NCBI RefSeq assembly: GCF_008329905.1
Contig: NZ_CP032155.1
Coordinates: 1,860,001 to 1,924,000 of the forward strand
Direction: 5' to 3'
Length of the DNA stretch: 64,000 bases
Source: Mycobacterium sp. ELW1
GTDB taxonomy: Bacteria > Actinomycetota > Actinomycetes > Mycobacteriales > Mycobacteriaceae
Made by a program: the position numbers and the translations under genes. The notes below the pieces were generated by a model, which was given only the letters and a program-made list of their open reading frames with translations, was not told the origin of the DNA and made no database searches. The stretch's first letter is position 1. Each line of letters opens with the position of its first letter. Shown one piece after another: positions 35,436-43,933 of the stretch.

Positions 35436-36929
35436 TTATCCGCCGGCGCCGCCGGTGCCGCCCTTGCCGCCGGTCGGGCCGACCCCGCCGGAGCCGAGCT
35501 GGCCGCTCTTGCCGGAGGTGGCGCCGCCCTTGCCGCCGGTGCCGCCGTTGCCGCCCTTGCCGCCGGAGATCACGCTGCCACCCCCGGTGGCGCCGTTGCC
35601 GCCCGCGCCGCCGGTGCCGGTGGTCGCGCCATTTCCGCCGTTGCCGCCGGCACCGCCGGAGCCACCGCTGAAGCCACCGAAGCCGCCGAGGCCGCCGTTG
35701 GCACCCTTGCCACCGGTCGCGCCGCCGCCGCCCTTACCGCCGGCACCGCCTGCGCCACCGTTGTTACCGGCGACGCCGCCCTTGCCACCGGTGCCGCCGG
35801 TGCCGCCGGCACCCGTCGTGCTGGTGCCTCCGTCGCCGCCGGCCGCGCCCGCGCCGCCGTTACCGGCCACGCCTCCGGCGCCGCCCGAGCCACCGGTGCC
35901 GCCGTTACCGGCAGCGCCGGTCCCGCCTGCGCCACCGACACCGCCTGCGCCACCGGCGCCGCCGTTGCCCGACCCCAGGCCGCCGGTTCCACCGGTGCCG
36001 CCGGTGCCGCCGGTGCCACCGGTCGCGGTGCCCGCACCGCCCGCGCCGCCTGCGCCGCCTGCGCCGCCGGCCGCGGAGCCGTAGAAGCCACCCTTGCCGC
36101 CGTTACCGCCTGCGCCGCCGTCGGTTCCGGCCGCACCGCCGCCGTAGCCCGCGCCACCCGCGCCGCCCGCACCGGCGGAGCCGCTGCCGAGGACAGGCAG
36201 GCTCGCGGCGTCGCCGCCGTTGCCGCCCTTGCCGCCGGCCACACCGGCGGTCGTGCTGGCGCCACCGGCGCCACCGGAGCCGCCGCTACCGGCGAACGGT
36301 CCGGCGTTGCCGCCGTTGCCGCCTGCGCCGCCGGCGATGCCCTTGCCGCCGTTTCCGCCGCCGCCGCCGAACAGCGCGCCGCTGGAGGAGCTGCCGGCAA
36401 TGAGGCCGCCGTTGCCGCCGTTGCCGCCCTTACCGCCGTTGATGCTGGCGCTGGTGGCGTCGCCGCCGTTGCCGCCGTTGCCGTACAGCCCGGCGCTGCC
36501 GCCGTTGCCGCCGTTGTAGCCGTTGCCGCCGTTGCCCATCAGCAGGCCGCCGCGACCACCGTTGCACGAGGCGCTGGCGCACTGTGTGTCAGCAGCGCTG
36601 TAGCTGTAGCCGTTACCGATGAGCAAACCGCCGTTGGGGTGATCGGCGGTGCCGTTGCCGATGAATTCCCGGACGAAGTCGCCGGCGGCGCTGGCCGTGG
36701 CCGCCGCCGTCGGGGCAGCCGCCTTGGAGTTGTTGCCGGCGAGGCTGTTTCCGAAGAGCAGCAGATCCGACTCGGTTGACGTGAGTTTGTACGCCGGCGA
36801 CGCCACCGTCGTGGAGGCATCGGTGGTGGCGAACAGGACGGCCGCACCTACCATCGCCGCACCGGCGACGCCCGTGGTGACGAAGGCTGGCGCAGCCACC
36901 CGGAGCGATTTCTTGCGGTGTTTGGACAA
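35436..36929 (-). CDS. PGRS-like glycine-rich protein without PE domain
   Basis: 497 aa from TTG 36929 with AAGGGAA upstream (TTG-SKHRKKSLRVAAP); the frame stays open to 37058 without a start signal. The N-terminus is a basic, hydrophobic exported-type leader (FVTTGVAGAAMVGAAVLFATT) followed by SPAYKLTSTESDLLLFGNSLAG. About 380 residues of Gly-Gly-X repeats (GGNGGxGG, GGAGGxGG) follow, the PGRS pattern of mycobacterial PE_PGRS proteins, but no ~100-aa PE domain is present. Likely a surface or secreted beta-helical, Ca-binding-like protein; inference only. The antisense proline-rich frames are artefacts of the repeats. Confidence 0.8.
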   Translation of the reverse strand: MSKHRKKSLRVAAPAFVTTGVAGAAMVGAAVLFATTDASTTVASPAYKLTSTESDLLLFGNSLAGNNSKAAAPTAAATASAAGDFVREFIGNGTADHPNGGLLIGNGYSYSAADTQCASASCNGGRGGLLMGNGGNGYNGGNGGSAGLYGNGGNGGDATSASINGGKGGNGGNGGLIAGSSSSGALFGGGGGNGGKGIAGGAGGNGGNAGPFAGSGGSGGAGGASTTAGVAGGKGGNGGDAASLPVLGSGSAGAGGAGGAGYGGGAAGTDGGAGGNGGKGGFYGSAAGGAGGAGGAGGAGTATGGTGGTGGTGGTGGLGSGNGGAGGAGGVGGAGGTGAAGNGGTGGSGGAGGVAGNGGAGAAGGDGGTSTTGAGGTGGTGGKGGVAGNNGGAGGAGGKGGGGATGGKGANGGLGGFGGFSGGSGGAGGNGGNGATTGTGGAGGNGATGGGSVISGGKGGNGGTGGKGGATSGKSGQLGSGGVGPTGGKGGTGGAGG

Positions 36930-37097
36930 GGTCGAATTCCCTTCGAAGAAGACGTTCAGTCCGGCAAATGCGCCGAGTGGTCCCTGACAGAGAAATCCAA
37001 GGAGACGACCCTTACCTCGGACTGGACCCCACTTGGCGCGCTGCCGAACTTCGTGCAAACGCCAGCTGAACTCGACCTGTAAAAGCCGTCGTAATGG

Positions 37098-37616
37098 CTA
37101 TTTGCAGAGTTCGGCGATCGTGCTGTTCGTCTTCTCCGCGTTGCTCAGCCGCTCGGCTTGCTTCGCGTCGGTGTTGGGCACACCGGCTAACGCGTTCATC
37201 GAAATATCCTGCAACCCGGTCGCGAAGCTGCGAATCGCGTCGGCCAGATCGCCCGGTGTGGCCGGGCTCAGGTGGGCGAGGAGGTAGGTCGCACCACCCG
37301 CCATGGCCAGCCGTGCGTTGGCGGCCACACCCTGGACTTCGGCGCCCGGATCGACGTGGGTCTGCAACGACACTGCCGCGCTGACCGTGCGGTAGGCGTC
37401 GCAGGCGTTGGTCTTCGGGTCACCGGTCTGCGGTGCGGCCGCCGGAGCCGGATTCGATGGAGTTGGCCGGAACAGCGCCCAACCGGCAAGGCCCACCGCG
37501 ATCAGCGCGATCACCAGCGCGACGGGCGCGAGCCAGCCCGCCGAGGATCGGGGTTGGCGGGTGGGACGGTGCGATGCCGACGTCGTCGCGTCAACTTCGT
37601 CGGTCGGCTCTGGCAT
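37098..37616 (-). CDS. Membrane-anchored protein of unknown function
   Basis: 172 aa from ATG 37616 (MPEPTDEVDATTS, AGGAT 9 nt upstream). Cytoplasmic Ser/Thr/Arg-rich N-terminus, one helix (APVALVIALIAVGLAGWALF), a Pro/Ala linker, then an extracytoplasmic helical domain (NACDAYRTVSAAVSLQTHVDPG to NSTIAELCK) with two Cys that may pair. The pattern is common among mycobacterial exported hypothetical proteins. Confidence 0.8.
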   Translation of the reverse strand: MPEPTDEVDATTSASHRPTRQPRSSAGWLAPVALVIALIAVGLAGWALFRPTPSNPAPAAAPQTGDPKTNACDAYRTVSAAVSLQTHVDPGAEVQGVAANARLAMAGGATYLLAHLSPATPGDLADAIRSFATGLQDISMNALAGVPNTDAKQAERLSNAEKTNSTIAELCK

Positions 37617-37693
37617 ACCAACGATCCTAATCACGTGTCGTGGCAAAGCCGTAAGAGCGTAGTCTGGCTGCGGAAAGGCCTTGGGGGTTGTCG

Positions 37694-37957
37694 ATGATGG
37701 TGCGCTGGGGGAGACGGCTCGGGTATCTGGTGGCCGGCGCCGGTATGGCGGCCGGGGTCGTGGCCGGAGTGCCTACCGCGATGGCGCAGGGCTGCCCGGC
37801 CGGGCACATCACCAACCAGTACAGCGGCCAGTGCTATCTCGAGGGCAGCGCCCCCACCATCAACGGCGTGCCGTGTGTGGCGAGCAATCTTGGTCTGTGC
37901 CAATCATTTCGGCAGAATCAGCAGCCGCCGAAGAAGCCGTACACCGCATTCGGCTAA
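37694..37957 (+). CDS. Small secreted cysteine-containing protein
   Basis: 87 aa from ATG 37694 (GGGGG 5-9 nt upstream). Signal peptide to TAMAQ (GYLVAGAGMAAGVVAG core). The mature ~55 aa have four cysteines (GCPAGH, QCYLEG, PCVASN, LCQSF), which could make two disulfides. Unknown function. The stop shares CTAA with the convergent SDR stop. Confidence 0.75.
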   Translation: MMVRWGRRLGYLVAGAGMAAGVVAGVPTAMAQGCPAGHITNQYSGQCYLEGSAPTINGVPCVASNLGLCQSFRQNQQPPKKPYTAFG

Positions 37958-38736
37958 CTGCGGGTCAACGTCTTCGTCATCAACCGCTGCATCCAGTTGG
38001 GCGACACCTGCGACAGTGCGGCCAACACGGTGGTTTGACGGCCCACCGGATAGTGCACCTTGGCCAGTCGCCCGCGGCGGTGCGTGGCCGAGTAGACCGC
38101 GGCGGCCACGTCGTCGGGCTGCAGGTTGACGCCCAGCGACTTGGTGCTGCCGGTCTCGACGCCGTCGGTCATGGCGGTTTTGACGAACAGCGGCCACATC
38201 GCCAGCACCCGGATTCCGTATCGGCGCCATTCGAGTTCCAGCGCCTCGGTAAGCGCGCGCAGTGCGAACTTGGTTGCCGAGTAGGTGGCGAGCTCGGGCT
38301 GGCCGTACAGCGCGGAGGCGGAGCACATGTTGACCACCTGGGCGCCCGGGGTGTCGCGCAGGTAGGGGAACGCGGTATGCAAACCGGTCAGCGCGCCGGT
38401 GAAGTTGATGTCCACCGTCAACCGGTGAACGTCGAGCGGAACATCGGCAAACGGGCCGGTGGTGAGGACTCCGGCATTGTTCACCAGGACATCGAGTTTC
38501 CCTGTGGTGCCGGTGAATTCGCGCAGCCGTGCCGACCACTGATCGGCGTTCGTGACGTCGAGCTCGCCGATCGTGACGTCAGCTCCGAGTGCGACGATCT
38601 CGTCGCGCAGCCGGGCCAGCCCGTCGAGGTCGATGTCGTATGCGCCCACCCGGTAGCCGTTTCGGGCGAAGGTAAGGGCGGTCGCCCGCCCGATACCCGC
38701 AGCGGCTCCGGTGATGAAGACGCCGGGTGCGCTCAT
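37954..38736 (-). CDS. SDR family oxidoreductase
   Basis: 260 aa classical short-chain dehydrogenase. NAD(P) motif FITGAAAGIGRATAL; NNAG at about 88; catalytic Ser ...NMCSASALYG and YSATK. Asp-Ile-Asp (YDIDLDG) after the second strand suggests NAD(H). Substrate unknown. It is 1 nt downstream of the 86-aa ORF and may be part of the aldehyde dehydrogenase transcript. Confidence 0.9.
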   Translation of the reverse strand: MSAPGVFITGAAAGIGRATALTFARNGYRVGAYDIDLDGLARLRDEIVALGADVTIGELDVTNADQWSARLREFTGTTGKLDVLVNNAGVLTTGPFADVPLDVHRLTVDINFTGALTGLHTAFPYLRDTPGAQVVNMCSASALYGQPELATYSATKFALRALTEALELEWRRYGIRVLAMWPLFVKTAMTDGVETGSTKSLGVNLQPDDVAAAVYSATHRRGRLAKVHYPVGRQTTVLAALSQVSPNWMQRLMTKTLTRS

Positions 38737-38737
38737 G

Positions 38738-38998
38738 TCATACGACTTTCAGGTGCGGGATGTGCGCTTCGGGTTCGGGTGCGATGCGGTCGTTGGCCGC
38801 GGCCAATGCGGTGTCGACGCGCACGGCTGCGGTCTGGCACGCTGCGGTGGCCTTGCGGCCCAGCCCGCCCACATCGTCGGCGGCGTTGCGCAGGTACGCC
38901 GTCAGCGTGACGCGTAGCCGGTCACCGACCAGGGCCAGACGATTGCGGAACCGATCGTCGACCGTCACGGTGACGTAGGGCAGTTCGAGCTTGATCAT
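38738..38998 (-). CDS. Hypothetical protein, 86 aa
   Basis: ATG at 38998 (MIKLELPYVTVTVDDRFRNRL). Predicted short beta strand then helix (LTAYLRNAADDVGGLGRKATAACQTAAVRV). Lies between SDR (1-nt gap) and aldehyde dehydrogenase (64 nt), so it is likely in the same operon. Family not recognised. Confidence 0.65.
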   Translation of the reverse strand: MIKLELPYVTVTVDDRFRNRLALVGDRLRVTLTAYLRNAADDVGGLGRKATAACQTAAVRVDTALAAANDRIAPEPEAHIPHLKVV

Positions 38999-39062
38999 GA
39001 GCGCCTCCAGAGCCGTTCCTGTCGAATGTAGACGACGTGGGCTGCGGGTCGGGCTCATGCGG

Positions 39063-40547
39063 TCAGGGTCGCACGCCGATCGTCTTGGAGTTCAGGTACT
39101 CCCGGTAGCCCTCATCGCCGTTGCGGTGACCGAGACCGCTCTGCTTGGTGCCGCCGAACGGGCTGGTGATCCCGAAGAACGAGTGGCCGTTGGTGGTGAC
39201 GCTGCCGGTGCGCAGCCGCAGCGCGATGTTCAACGCTCGCTCGTCGTCTCCGCTGGTGACGTCGCCGGACAGCCCGTAGATCGTGTTGTTGGCGATCGCG
39301 ACTGCCTCGTCGTCGGTGTCGTAGGGCGTCACGGTGATCACCGGCCCGAAGATCTCGGTCTGCGCGATCTCAGAGGTGGGATCGACGTCGGCGAGCAGCG
39401 TCGGCTGCACGTAGTAGCCGGTGGGTAGGTTCTCCGGAACGCCGCCGCCGGTCACCAGTCTGGCACCGTCGGCGATACCGGACCGGATCAGACGCAGCGT
39501 CTTGTCACGTTGCATGCCACTGATCTGCGGGCCCTGCATGATTCCCGGGGTCCACGGATCGCCGACCGGGAAGTTCTCCATCGATGCCTTGAGGATCTCC
39601 AGGCCTTCGGCATAACGACTGCGCGGCAACAGGACTCGGCTGGAAAGGATGCAGCTCTGGCCCGACATCACACAGGCGAACATTGCTGCCATCGGCAGGC
39701 AGGCGGTGAAGTCCGCGTCGTCGCAGACGATGTGGGTCGACTTGCCGCCGAGCTCCAGCAGGGTCTTCTTGACCGTCGCGGCGCCGGCGGCCACGATCGC
39801 CCGGCCCGTGGCGGTCGAGCCGGTGAAGGTGATCATGTCCACCCGCGGATCGGCGGACAGGGCCGCGCCCACGTCGTTGGCGTTGGAGGTGACGACGTTG
39901 AACACCCCGGCGGGAATGTCGGTCTTCTCGGCGATGATCCGGCCGAGTTCGGTGCCTGACCACGGTGTCAGCTGCGCGGGTTTGAGCACCACGGTGTTGC
40001 CGGCCATCAGCGCCGGGACGGTTTCGGCGATGTTGAGGTAGAACGGCACGTTCCACGGCGTGATCGCCCCCACGACGCCGACCGCGTCGTACTGGATCTT
40101 GCGGCGGGCCGGGCCGAGCGGGGTTTCGTGGATCCCGGTGTCGACCAGGTAGTCGAAGCCGCGACCGTGGTCGGCCCAATGCTTCACCTCGGCGATCGGG
40201 CTCTCGATCTGCGAGCCGCTGACCGAGACCGGGCAGCCGACCTCGGTGATCACGATGCGCCGCAACCGTTCCTGTTCTTCGATCAGCGCCTCGTGCAGCT
40301 GGTTGAGGCAGTGGTAGCGGAACTCCAGATCGCGTGACCAGTCGCCTCGGTCGAACGCCCGGCGGGCCGCGGCGGTCGCCCGCTCGACGTCGGCGACCGT
40401 ACCGTCGGTGGCCTGCCCGACCACCTGCTCGGAGGCCGGATGCTCGACATCGAACAGAGCCCCGGAGTCGGTGTACCGAAGCTCGCCGTCGATGAGCATC
40501 CGCTGCTCGCCGGCCAGCACGCCCGTGTCGGCGTCGACATTGGTCAT
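39063..40547 (-). CDS. Aldehyde dehydrogenase family protein
   Basis: 494 aa NAD(P)-dependent aldehyde dehydrogenase. Motifs: AITPWNVPFYLNIAETVPAL, FTGSTATGRAIVAAG, LELGGKSTHIVCDDADF with catalytic Glu and MSGQSCILSSRVLLP with the nucleophile Cys. C-terminal FGITSPFGGTKQSGLGHRNG is typical. ATG with AGGGG upstream. An operator of the GAGAA-N5-TTCTC type lies 44 bp upstream, shared with the divergent DUF1330 gene, linking it to the downstream regulon. Probably oxidises an aldehyde intermediate to an acid. Confidence 0.93.
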   Translation of the reverse strand: MTNVDADTGVLAGEQRMLIDGELRYTDSGALFDVEHPASEQVVGQATDGTVADVERATAAARRAFDRGDWSRDLEFRYHCLNQLHEALIEEQERLRRIVITEVGCPVSVSGSQIESPIAEVKHWADHGRGFDYLVDTGIHETPLGPARRKIQYDAVGVVGAITPWNVPFYLNIAETVPALMAGNTVVLKPAQLTPWSGTELGRIIAEKTDIPAGVFNVVTSNANDVGAALSADPRVDMITFTGSTATGRAIVAAGAATVKKTLLELGGKSTHIVCDDADFTACLPMAAMFACVMSGQSCILSSRVLLPRSRYAEGLEILKASMENFPVGDPWTPGIMQGPQISGMQRDKTLRLIRSGIADGARLVTGGGVPENLPTGYYVQPTLLADVDPTSEIAQTEIFGPVITVTPYDTDDEAVAIANNTIYGLSGDVTSGDDERALNIALRLRTGSVTTNGHSFFGITSPFGGTKQSGLGHRNGDEGYREYLNSKTIGVRP

Positions 40548-40590
40548 TGCATTTACCCCTCGTGGCGTGGAAATCTGTCACCCGAAATAC

Positions 40591-40605
40591 GAGAACCTGA
40601 TTCTC
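40591..40605. promoter_or_regulatory. TetR-type operator, ALDH/DUF1330 intergenic
   Basis: GAGAACCTGATTCTC, matching GAGAA-N5-TTCTC perfectly. It is between the divergent aldehyde dehydrogenase and DUF1330 genes. Same motif as sites at 48209, 53292, 54973 and 60885. Confidence 0.65.
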
Positions 40606-40627
40606 ACACGAGAGGAACGCCATCGCT

Positions 40628-40915
40628 ATGGCTTCTAAGGGATATGTCATCTTGACCGAGGAAATCAAAGACCCGGAGGGGATGAAGGCCTACGGCAAAG
40701 CCGCCGGTGCCGCGATGGGCGGCGTCAAGGTGCTCGCCGTCGATGCCAAACCGCAAGTGCTCGAGGGCGATTGGCACGGACACCAGACCGTTGTGCTGGA
40801 GTTCGACTCGGTGGAAGCCGCGCAGTCCTGGTACGACTCGGATGCCTACCGCGCCGCGCGGGAGCTGCGGCACGCCGCCGCCATCACCAACGCGGTGATC
40901 CTGTCCGGGTTCTGA
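40628..40915 (+). CDS. DUF1330 domain protein
   Basis: 95 aa, ferredoxin-fold dimeric alpha/beta-barrel (DABB) family. Motifs: GYVILTEEIKDPEGMKAYGKAAG, LEGDWHGHQTVVLEFDSVEAAQSWYDS. The start has GAGAGGAACGCC upstream. DUF1330 proteins often accompany acyl-CoA catabolism genes but lack an assigned reaction. Its stop is 3 nt from the convergent acetoacetyl-CoA ligase. Confidence 0.9.
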   Translation: MASKGYVILTEEIKDPEGMKAYGKAAGAAMGGVKVLAVDAKPQVLEGDWHGHQTVVLEFDSVEAAQSWYDSDAYRAARELRHAAAITNAVILSGF

Positions 40916-40918
40916 CGC

Positions 40919-42884
40919 TCAGCTGGTCCAGCGGTGCTGCGCGCCCTGGGTGCGGAACCAGTCGATGAGATCCGGATTGTCGATCGAGCGCGGATCCAGC
41001 GACACGTCGGCGTGTCCGGCCATGATCGCGGTCACCGGGACCTCCAGTTTCTTCCCGGTGCGGGTGTGCGGTATCCCAGGTGCCGCGATGATGTCGTCCG
41101 GGACATGCCGTGGCGAGAGTTTGGTGCGGATCGCCGAGCGAATGGTGTCGACCAGTTCGTCGTCGAGGGTGTGACCCGCAGCCAGCGTGACGAACAGCGG
41201 CATCCAGTAGGCGCCGTCCGGCCCGTCGATGCCGAGCACGAATCCCTCCGTCACCGCGTCGATCGCCTCGACCACTTCGTAGATGTCGGCCGATCCCATT
41301 CGGATGCCGTGCCGGTTGAGCGTGGCGTCGCTGCGGCCGTGGATGATCAGCGAGCCGCGGTCGGTGACGGTGACCCAATCGCCGTGCCGCCACACGCCGG
41401 GTGCTGGCCCATCTGACCATTGATGGTCGAAATATGCTGCGCGATAGCGAGATCCGTCGTCATCACTCCAGAAACCGACCGGCATCGACGGCATCGGCGC
41501 GGTGATGACCATCTCGCCGACTTCGTCGGTCAGCGACCGGCGCTGGGGTGACCAGCTGTAAAGGGCCGCCCCCAGGTATCGGGTGGTCAGCTCCCCAGGT
41601 ACCTCCGGCAGACCGGCCGTGCCTCCGGCGAAGGCCGTCACCACGTCGGTGCCGCCGCTGATCGACGAGACGGCGACATCCTCGCCGACTTCCTGGTGTA
41701 CCCACTCGAAGAGATCGGCGGGCAGTGGAGAGCCGGTGCTGCCGATGGTCCTGAGCCGGCGCAGATCGTGGGTGGTGCCTGGATGTAGGCCGGCCTTGCG
41801 CGAGGCCAGCAGGTGACCGGGGCTGGTCCCGAAGTAGGTCACCTTCTCGTCCTCGAGGAGCTGCCAGAGCCGATCGGCGTCGGGGCACAACGGGTGCCCG
41901 CTGTAGCAGACCACCGTCGACGCGCACAGCAGCCCGGCGATTCGGAAGTTCCACATCATCCAGCTCAGCGCGGTCTGCCAGAAGAAGACGTCCTCGGGGC
42001 CGAGATTCCCATGCAGCGCAGCGGCTTTCAGATGCTCGAGGACGACGCCCCCGTGGCCGTGCACGATGCCCTTGGGCTTGCCGGTGGTGCCGGAGCTGAA
42101 CAGTACCCACAGCGGATGGTCGAAGGGGACGGCACTGACCTCGGGAGTGGCCGGCCGGGCTGCCAGCGCGAGGTAGTCGTCACCGTCGAGCATCAGCAGG
42201 TGCGGCCGGCCGGGCAGCAGGTCGAGCAGTTCCTCGGTGTCGGCACGCTTGTCGAACCAGCGCCCGTTCACGCGATAGCCGCCGGCGCTGAACAACACCT
42301 TGGGTTCCAGCTGGGCCAGCCGCGACGCGGCCCCTTCCGGCGCGTAGTCCTGCCCACACGCCGACCACACCGCTCCGATCGACGCGGTCGCCAGGAACGC
42401 GATCATCGCCTCGGCGACATCGGGCAGATACCCTGCCACGCGATCTCCGGCCTGCACGCCGAGCCGGCGCAGTTCGGCGGCGACCGCGCCGACTCGTCCG
42501 GCGAGTTCGGACCAGCTGATCTCGGTTCGGGTGCCGTCTTCGTCGATGCCGACGATCGCCGCGCCGGCACGGGAGGTGTGCCGCAGGATCTGATCGACGT
42601 AGTTCAGCCGGACACCGGGGAACCAGATCGCGCCGGGCATCGACGCATCGGCCAGCACACCCGCGTCACCCGGTTGGGGACCGGCCTCGGCGCGGACGTC
42701 GAAGTACTCCCCACACTGCGCGCCAGAAGCGGGCCGGATGCTCGACCGACCACACTGCGCGCCAGAAGCGGGCCGGATGCTCGACCGACCACTGCCACAG
42801 TTCGGCATAGTCGTCCGACGGTGCTCCATGGTGTGCGGCTGTGGTCGCAGCGAACTGTTTCCACTGGGGTTCAGGGCCCGGCAC
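40919..42884 (-). pseudogene. aacS: Acetoacetyl-CoA ligase, frameshifted near N-terminus
   Basis: The product is an ANL-family acetoacetate:CoA ligase. The N-terminal part (GTG 42884, MPGPEPQWKQFAATTAAHH, with GAGAGGAT upstream) and the main body (EYFDVRAEAGPQ to AQHRWTS) are in different frames. The break is in GGGG (minus strand, plus positions 42709-42712); removing one G restores the frame. Immediately upstream a 39-bp segment is perfectly duplicated, adding a second SVEHPARFWRAVW. The body is intact: LFSSGTTGKPKGIVHGHGG, SWMMWNFRIAGL, HGRSDATLNRHGIRMG and the C-terminal Lys region RTGKKLEVP. An assembly error is more likely than true loss. Confidence 0.88.
42711..42788. repeat. Perfect 39-bp tandem duplication inside aacS
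   Basis: 42711-42749 and 42750-42788 are identical. 39 nt is 13 codons, so the copy itself keeps the frame; the adjacent extra G breaks it. Confidence 0.95.
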
Positions 42885-42925
42885 TGTGATCCTCTCGCTT
42901 TCGCGCCGCCCGGACGAGGCCGGAC

Positions 42926-42940
42926 GTTCACTGGGTAGAC
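42926..42940. promoter_or_regulatory. Candidate IclR-type operator upstream of aacS
   Basis: GTTCACTGGGTAGAC, 42 bp before the aacS start. It matches the palindrome at 43048-43062 at 11 of 15 positions. Confidence 0.3.
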
Positions 42941-43047
42941 GACATCTCCGGTCGGGCTCTCACTCAACAAGTCGCGTGCTGAGCAGTCAACTGCCCAGCG
43001 AAATGTCTGCCAAGATGCTCGCCTCGCGGCAACCGATCGCCCCCAGC

Positions 43048-43062
43048 GTCCACTAGGTGAAC
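43048..43062. promoter_or_regulatory. Candidate IclR-type operator upstream of iclR
   Basis: GTCCACTAGGTGAAC, a near-perfect inverted repeat (GTYCAC-N3-GTGRAC) lying just upstream of the -10 element of the IclR-family gene, where a repressor would block transcription. Confidence 0.4.
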
Positions 43063-43064
43063 GC

Positions 43065-43070
43065 TAAGAT
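43065..43070 (+). promoter_or_regulatory. -10 element, probable leaderless start of iclR gene
   Basis: TAAGAT ends 8 nt before the GTG at 43079, so transcription would begin at or 1 nt before the start codon. Leaderless mRNAs are common in mycobacteria. Confidence 0.5.
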
Positions 43071-43078
43071 CGTCGCCC

Positions 43079-43837
43079 GTGACCGACCGGAGCAACGTTG
43101 TGGAGCGCGTCGCCGCGTTGCTGGGTGCGGTCGGGGCCGCGGAACCCGCTGGTGCATCGACGACGGAGGTGGGCAAGGTCGCCGCGCTTGCCCGTCCGAC
43201 CGCTCATCGGCTGCTCACCTCGCTGGCCGAAGTCGGGCTGATCGACCGGGACGCCAAGACCGGGCGCTGGCTGCTCGGGCCCGAGATGTATCTGCTGGGC
43301 GCCGTTGCCGCCAACCGGTACGACGTCACCGACAAGGCCCGTGAGGTGGTCGCCCGCCTGGCTGCCGAGACCGGGGAGAGCGCCTTCTTCTCCGCCCGGC
43401 GCGGCGACGAGACGGTCTGTCTGCTGAGCGTCGAGGGCAGTTTCCCGCTGCGATCGCACGTCCTGCGCGAGGGCATCAGGTTCCCGCTGGGCGTGGCCTC
43501 GGCCGGGCTGGCGATCTTGAGTCACCTGCCCGCCGACGAGATCGACGACTACTTCTCCCGTGCACAGCCTGTGGCCGAGTGGGGTGACGAGCACACCGAG
43601 GAATCGATCCGGGCCAGGGTCGAGGCGACCCGGCTTACCGGATACGCCGTCAATCCGGCCCTGATCGTGGAGGGCAGTTGGGGCATCGGGGCGGCGGTGT
43701 TCGACCAGCACGGCCGGCCGGCCTGGGCGCTGAGCCTCACCGGGGTGGAAACCCGCTTCAAGCCCGACCGCCGGCACGAGCTCGGCACACTGCTCCTCGA
43801 GCAGGCGCATCTGCTCTCCGGCCGGCTCAGCTCGTAA
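43079..43837 (+). CDS. IclR family transcriptional regulator
   Basis: 252 aa. N-terminal winged HTH (VVERVAALLGAVGAAEPA, LARPTAHRLLTSLAEVGLIDRD) and C-terminal effector domain (GESAFFSARRGDETVCLLSVEG, RFPLGVASAGLAILSHLP, GYAVNPALIVEGSWGIGAAVFD). Small acids are typical effectors. It lies between the divergent aacS and the co-directional mutase operon and probably controls one or both. GTG start, likely leaderless. Confidence 0.93.
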   Translation: MTDRSNVVERVAALLGAVGAAEPAGASTTEVGKVAALARPTAHRLLTSLAEVGLIDRDAKTGRWLLGPEMYLLGAVAANRYDVTDKAREVVARLAAETGESAFFSARRGDETVCLLSVEGSFPLRSHVLREGIRFPLGVASAGLAILSHLPADEIDDYFSRAQPVAEWGDEHTEESIRARVEATRLTGYAVNPALIVEGSWGIGAAVFDQHGRPAWALSLTGVETRFKPDRRHELGTLLLEQAHLLSGRLSS

Positions 43838-43896
43838 GTCTGCAGGCTTCACCAGCGCTTTCGGCGGATCCTGCACACGACTTGCCCAAAGCGGTA

Positions 43897-43925
43897 TTGG
43901 CATTCTCTTAAACTGCAAGTACGGT
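43897..43925 (+). promoter_or_regulatory. Candidate promoter of mutase operon
   Basis: TTGGCA (43897-43902), 17-bp spacer, TACGGT (43920-43925). The predicted start site is about 43932, 1-2 nt before the ATG at 43934, i.e. leaderless or nearly so. ACTTGC/GCAAGT half-sites flank it at 30 bp. Confidence 0.35.
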
Positions 43926-43933
43926 ATCCACCG

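Noticed and set aside
35436..36500. CRISPR-like array
   Set aside because: The repeats are irregular glycine codons in frame, not constant repeats with unique spacers.
35308..36779. Plus-strand proline-rich and alanine-rich ORFs
   Set aside because: They are antisense shadows of the GGX repeats of the PGRS-like gene.
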